Shown here: piece by piece, positions 61,753 through 64,000 of the stretch
How the letters are laid out: each line of letters begins with the position of its first letter
Position numbering within the stretch: the stretch's first letter is position 1
DNA from: JAPULR01 sp965238215
GTDB taxonomy: Bacteria; Chloroflexota; Dehalococcoidia; Lucifugimonadales; GCA-2712585
DNA: 64,000 bases
Direction: 5' to 3'
Assembly (NCBI GenBank): GCA_965238215.1
Contig: OZ250180.1
Coordinates: 124,001 to 188,000 of the forward strand
The notes under the pieces: model-generated
Database searches by the model: none
Seen by the model: only the letters and a program-made list of their open reading frames with translations
What the model was told of the DNA's origin: nothing
Position numbers and translations under genes: made by a program

Positions 61753-63403
61753 TGGCAATGAAGTCTCCAATTCTCGTCCTCATGCTTTGGGCAATGATGA
61801 CGCTTGCCTTGTCCTGTAGCTCGAACGGCACAGAGACGCCGCCGGTAGCAGCGGAGACACCTGCGGGCACAGGGACGCCGCATGTAGTAACGGAGACATC
61901 TGCGGGCACAGGGACGCCGACGATAGCTATGGAGACTCCTGCGGACACAGGGACGTCGCCTGTACCCCGGAGACACCTGCGGACACAGGGACGCCGACGA
62001 TAGCTATGGAGACTCCTGCGGACACAGTGGCGCCGCTAATTCCAGCACTGCCGCCTGCCTATCTCGGTCCAACCTCGCTTGAAGAGAGGATATTCGCGTC
62101 GCCCGTTATCGCCCGGGTGCGGCTCGACTCCGTGTCTTCAACGACAGAGCTCGGCACTACGTACCAGGGGATGAAGCACTTAGCGCTGCTGGAGTTCAGC
62201 TTCAGCGTTGAGGAATACCTCAAGGGCACTAGGGCCGACGACATCGTGGCGGTGTGGGACGCTGCTCCATTCTTTGACACAGAGAAGGAGGCCGAGGACG
62301 CGCTTCCGGCCATAGCCGCCGCCCGGGACGCCCAGTGGGATAGCCGGGAGGCGATTGTCTTTCTACAAACCTCCGAGCTATCCCTCCCTAGCACACAGCA
62401 GGCGAACCGATACTACCTGGCGTGGGCTGGCACCTGGATGAATTATGGCGACAACGACGCATACAGCCTAGCGAGCCGGCACAACAGGCTGTGGCTGCCG
62501 GCCGCGGCGGCGGCGAGTGAGTCGTCGCAGGCCACAGGGGACCAGCAGCGCTTTCTGACGGATGTGCCGTCGGCAACAGGGACGGTGCCGACGATAACCC
62601 TGGGGGAGATCAAGTCCAGCATTGGGGCGGTAACCGCCAAGCTCAGCGCTAGCGATGGCTCCGAGGAGTACACGGAATGCGTACGGGAAACATATTACCT
62701 TGAAAGAAAGCATCGCTATCTGCGAGAGATATACCCAGACAGGGTAAACACAGGAAGCAACATCAGCCCGCCTCATTCTCACCAGTTCAACTCGGGACTG
62801 GCTGGCGGTACGGTTGTTTATGAGATTCCTGAAGGGGATCCCATAACTCCCAGCGTACCGTTTGAAGTCTGGTTGGACGGAGGGGATGCAAGCTTGTTTA
62901 GCGTGGCTACTCCGAGCCAAGACTACCGTGTAACAACAACACGTCCGCTTCCTGGTAGAGCGTACAAGTTCCACTTCAATCACAGAGGACCTTATTTCAG
63001 CCGCTGCGACGGAGATACCACACGCTACGAGTGGACGGTGACGGTGAACGCCCCCGCGGGCACCCTCCACGAGGCGTTCTTCGACCCGGTGAATGTTGGC
63101 ACGGCTGTGAGGGCCGACGCGACCAACGGGGTTCTGAAGCCCACGTCGTTCACCGTAGGTGGCACGGCCACGGAGATTTCGGGTCTTGAGTGGTCCAACG
63201 ACCAGGTCGTCCTGACCCTTGGCACCCACGCATCCCTGAGCGGGCAGGTGTTGGAATTCATCGCCCTCGACGGCAGCATCGCCCTCTCCCTCCTCACCGA
63301 CAACGCAACGGTGGACAGCACGGCGGGGACGTATTCGTGGCCCATGTCGAGCCAGCCTTGGCAGGACGGGGACAAGCTCATGCTGCGCATTCGGGAGGGC
63401 TGA
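61752..63403 (+). CDS. Surface lipoprotein, member 3 of the family, frame-shifted inside a 39-bp tandem repeat
   Basis: ATG 61752 (overlapping the previous stop) encodes a lipoprotein signal (MAMKSPILVLMLWAMM, lipobox LALSC) and the start of a stalk of 13-aa repeats (TETPPVAAETPAG-like). The fourth repeat unit has 38 instead of 39 bases, which shifts the frame; this frame then ends at 62003. The mature protein continues in the other frame from about 61985 through LPPAYLGPTSLEERIFASPVIARVRLDSV, EEYLKGTRADDIV and WDSREAIVFLQ. It ends with the family module TVNAPAGTLHEAFFDPVNVG to SQPWQDGDKLMLRIREG. With one base restored it would be about 550 aa. Without it only a short secreted fragment is made. 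It could be inactivated, an assembly error, or a phase-variable switch. Confidence 0.8.
61830..62023 (+). repeat. 39-bp tandem repeat, five units, unit 4 short by one base
   Basis: Units start at 61830, 61869, 61908, 61947 and 61985 with ACAGRGACG. Units 3 and 5 are almost identical. Unit 4 (61947-61984) is 38 bases, the shift lying in CCTGTACCCCGG. Encodes the stalk of the lipoprotein. Confidence 0.92.
63031..63400 (+). repeat. Family module, DNA copy 3
   Basis: Encodes TVNAPAGTLHEAFF to DKLMLRIREG. Its second half (about 63243-63380) is nearer to copy 1 (6552-6690) than to the adjacent copy 2, a pattern that suggests exchange between distant copies. Confidence 0.8.
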
Positions 63404-63474
63404 ACACGCCCACCAAACCTTCAATCAGTGGTAAGCTGAGACAGGAACATCCGAAAGCAGGGGAGGGTTTCGCC

Positions 63475-63705
63475 ATGACCAAGGCCTACGTGCTCATAAG
63501 CTCTGAGATTGCCTACACCAAGGACGTTTTGGAGGGGCTGCGGAAGCTGGAAGGCTTAGTGGAGGTCCACGAGGTGCTGGGCCCCTACGACATCGTGGCG
63601 GAGGTGGTGGCCGCCGACGTTGAGTCCATTCTGGTTATTTTGCAAAAGGACATCCGAAACATAAGCGGGATTAGAAACACGGTGACCTGCATCACGACAG
63701 ATTAG
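63475..63705 (+). CDS. Stand-alone Lrp/AsnC ligand-binding (RAM/SAM) domain protein
   Basis: 76 aa. MTKAYVLISSEIAYTKDVLEGLRKLEGLVEVHEVLGPYDIVAEVVAADVESILVIL... is the alpha/beta ligand-binding half of Lrp/AsnC regulators, without the DNA-binding helix-turn-helix. Such proteins form oligomers that bind amino acids. ATG 63475, seven bases after GGGAGGG, is chosen over the open frame that extends back to 63190 in the lipoprotein gene. It is 71 bases after that gene, so it may belong to the same transcript. Confidence 0.88.
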   Translation: MTKAYVLISSEIAYTKDVLEGLRKLEGLVEVHEVLGPYDIVAEVVAADVESILVILQKDIRNISGIRNTVTCITTD

Positions 63706-64000
63706 CGGGGCCGGGTACCTGCGCTCAGCCCACGAGATTCTTCCCAGACCCTTGAAATGACATGGGGGGAAAGGGGGAGGGAGGCGGGTGGGCGCACACG
63801 GGGGAGGGCAGGTTTGAAACCTGCCCCTACGGTGCAAAGCAGGTGATGCTGGTTGAAGGGAAGGGCGGTTCCCGAACCGCCCCCACGGGAAGAAGGACCA
63901 TTGATAGCGGGGGCGAGATTCCTCGACTCCGCTTCGCTGCGCTCGGAATGACATTTGGGGGAGAATGGGGTATGGGTCCCCGCGCCTGTCTTCACAAGGG
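63706..64000. repeat. Intergenic repeat cluster at the right edge
   Basis: Holds CACGAGATTCTTCCCAGACC...GAAATGACATGGGGG (63731-63769). Also present are the palindromes GGGCAGGTTTGAAACCTGCCC (near 63806-63826) and GGGCGGTTCCCGAACCGCCC (near 63864-63883). A full copy of the dispersed repeat (GCGAGATTCCTCGACTCCGC...CTCGGAATGACATT, 63912-63954) and the GGGTCCCCGC...TTCACAAGG element (63975-64000) follow. No gene supported. Confidence 0.75.

Noticed and set aside
1..64000. CRISPR arrays, prophage, integrase or transposase genes
   Set aside because: No regularly spaced repeats and no matching protein motifs were seen on either strand.

Overview
This is a 64 kb fragment of a bacterial chromosome, most likely from an uncultured member of the Chloroflexota (Dehalococcoidia/SAR202-like). 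That is an inference, not a measurement. It rests on many lipoproteins with long Pro/Thr stalks, several oligopeptide-type solute-binding lipoproteins, an F420-type flavin-dependent reductase, N-acyl-D-amino-acid deacylase, and mixed GTG/TTG starts with Shine-Dalgarno sites. I found no rRNA, tRNA, CRISPR array, phage or transposase gene.

Layout. 1-4.6 kb: a minus-strand vitamin B12 operon under a cobalamin riboswitch (btuC, btuF, btuD, cobO, then cobT running off the left edge). 5-8 kb: the first of three related multi-domain lipoproteins; the other two are adjacent at 60-63.4 kb. 8-21 kb: ordinary metabolism (D-aminoacylase, pyruvate kinase, HMCES/YedK, DUF3574, a short-chain dehydrogenase with an alpha/beta hydrolase, an agmatinase-family enzyme, an HpcH/HpaI-type aldolase, a peptide-type binding lipoprotein). 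13-29 kb is rich in broken genes: a YbaY-type lipoprotein with one in-frame TGA, a serpin/cadherin pseudogene with many stops and shifts, a sensor histidine kinase with one in-frame TGA, and a stalked surface protein with a frameshift and two amber codons.

29-40 kb: a tight three-gene minus-strand operon (SppA-like S49 peptidase, DUF4350-like protein, repeat-containing lipoprotein), then a plus-strand group (SLC13 transporter, binding protein with an extra N-terminal domain, MA-type metallopeptidase lipoprotein, Nudix hydrolase), an F420-type reductase and a Yip1 membrane protein.

41-56 kb looks like a defence/toxin island built around the ammonium transporter amt. It has two similar modules: a plus-strand gene with a HEPN-type RNxxxH motif (259 aa, coupled to a YgiT-type zinc finger; and a TIGR02391/Ymh-like protein) convergent with a very large minus-strand adenine-N6 DNA methyltransferase carrying a nuclease-like N-terminus. 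An NYN-domain protein, a GIY-YIG protein, a ParE/RelE-like toxin frame without a normal start, and a truncated VapC lie nearby. Dispersed intergenic repeats cluster here and at the right edge. 56-64 kb: a second stalked binding lipoprotein, an MFS transporter, the paired lipoproteins (one frameshifted inside a 39-bp tandem repeat), and a stand-alone Lrp/AsnC ligand-binding domain.

How it works together: the window is dominated by nutrient capture at the cell surface (B12, peptides, ammonium, anions) and by DNA- or RNA-targeting defence, against a background of visible gene decay. All family calls are from motif reading by eye; no database search was run.
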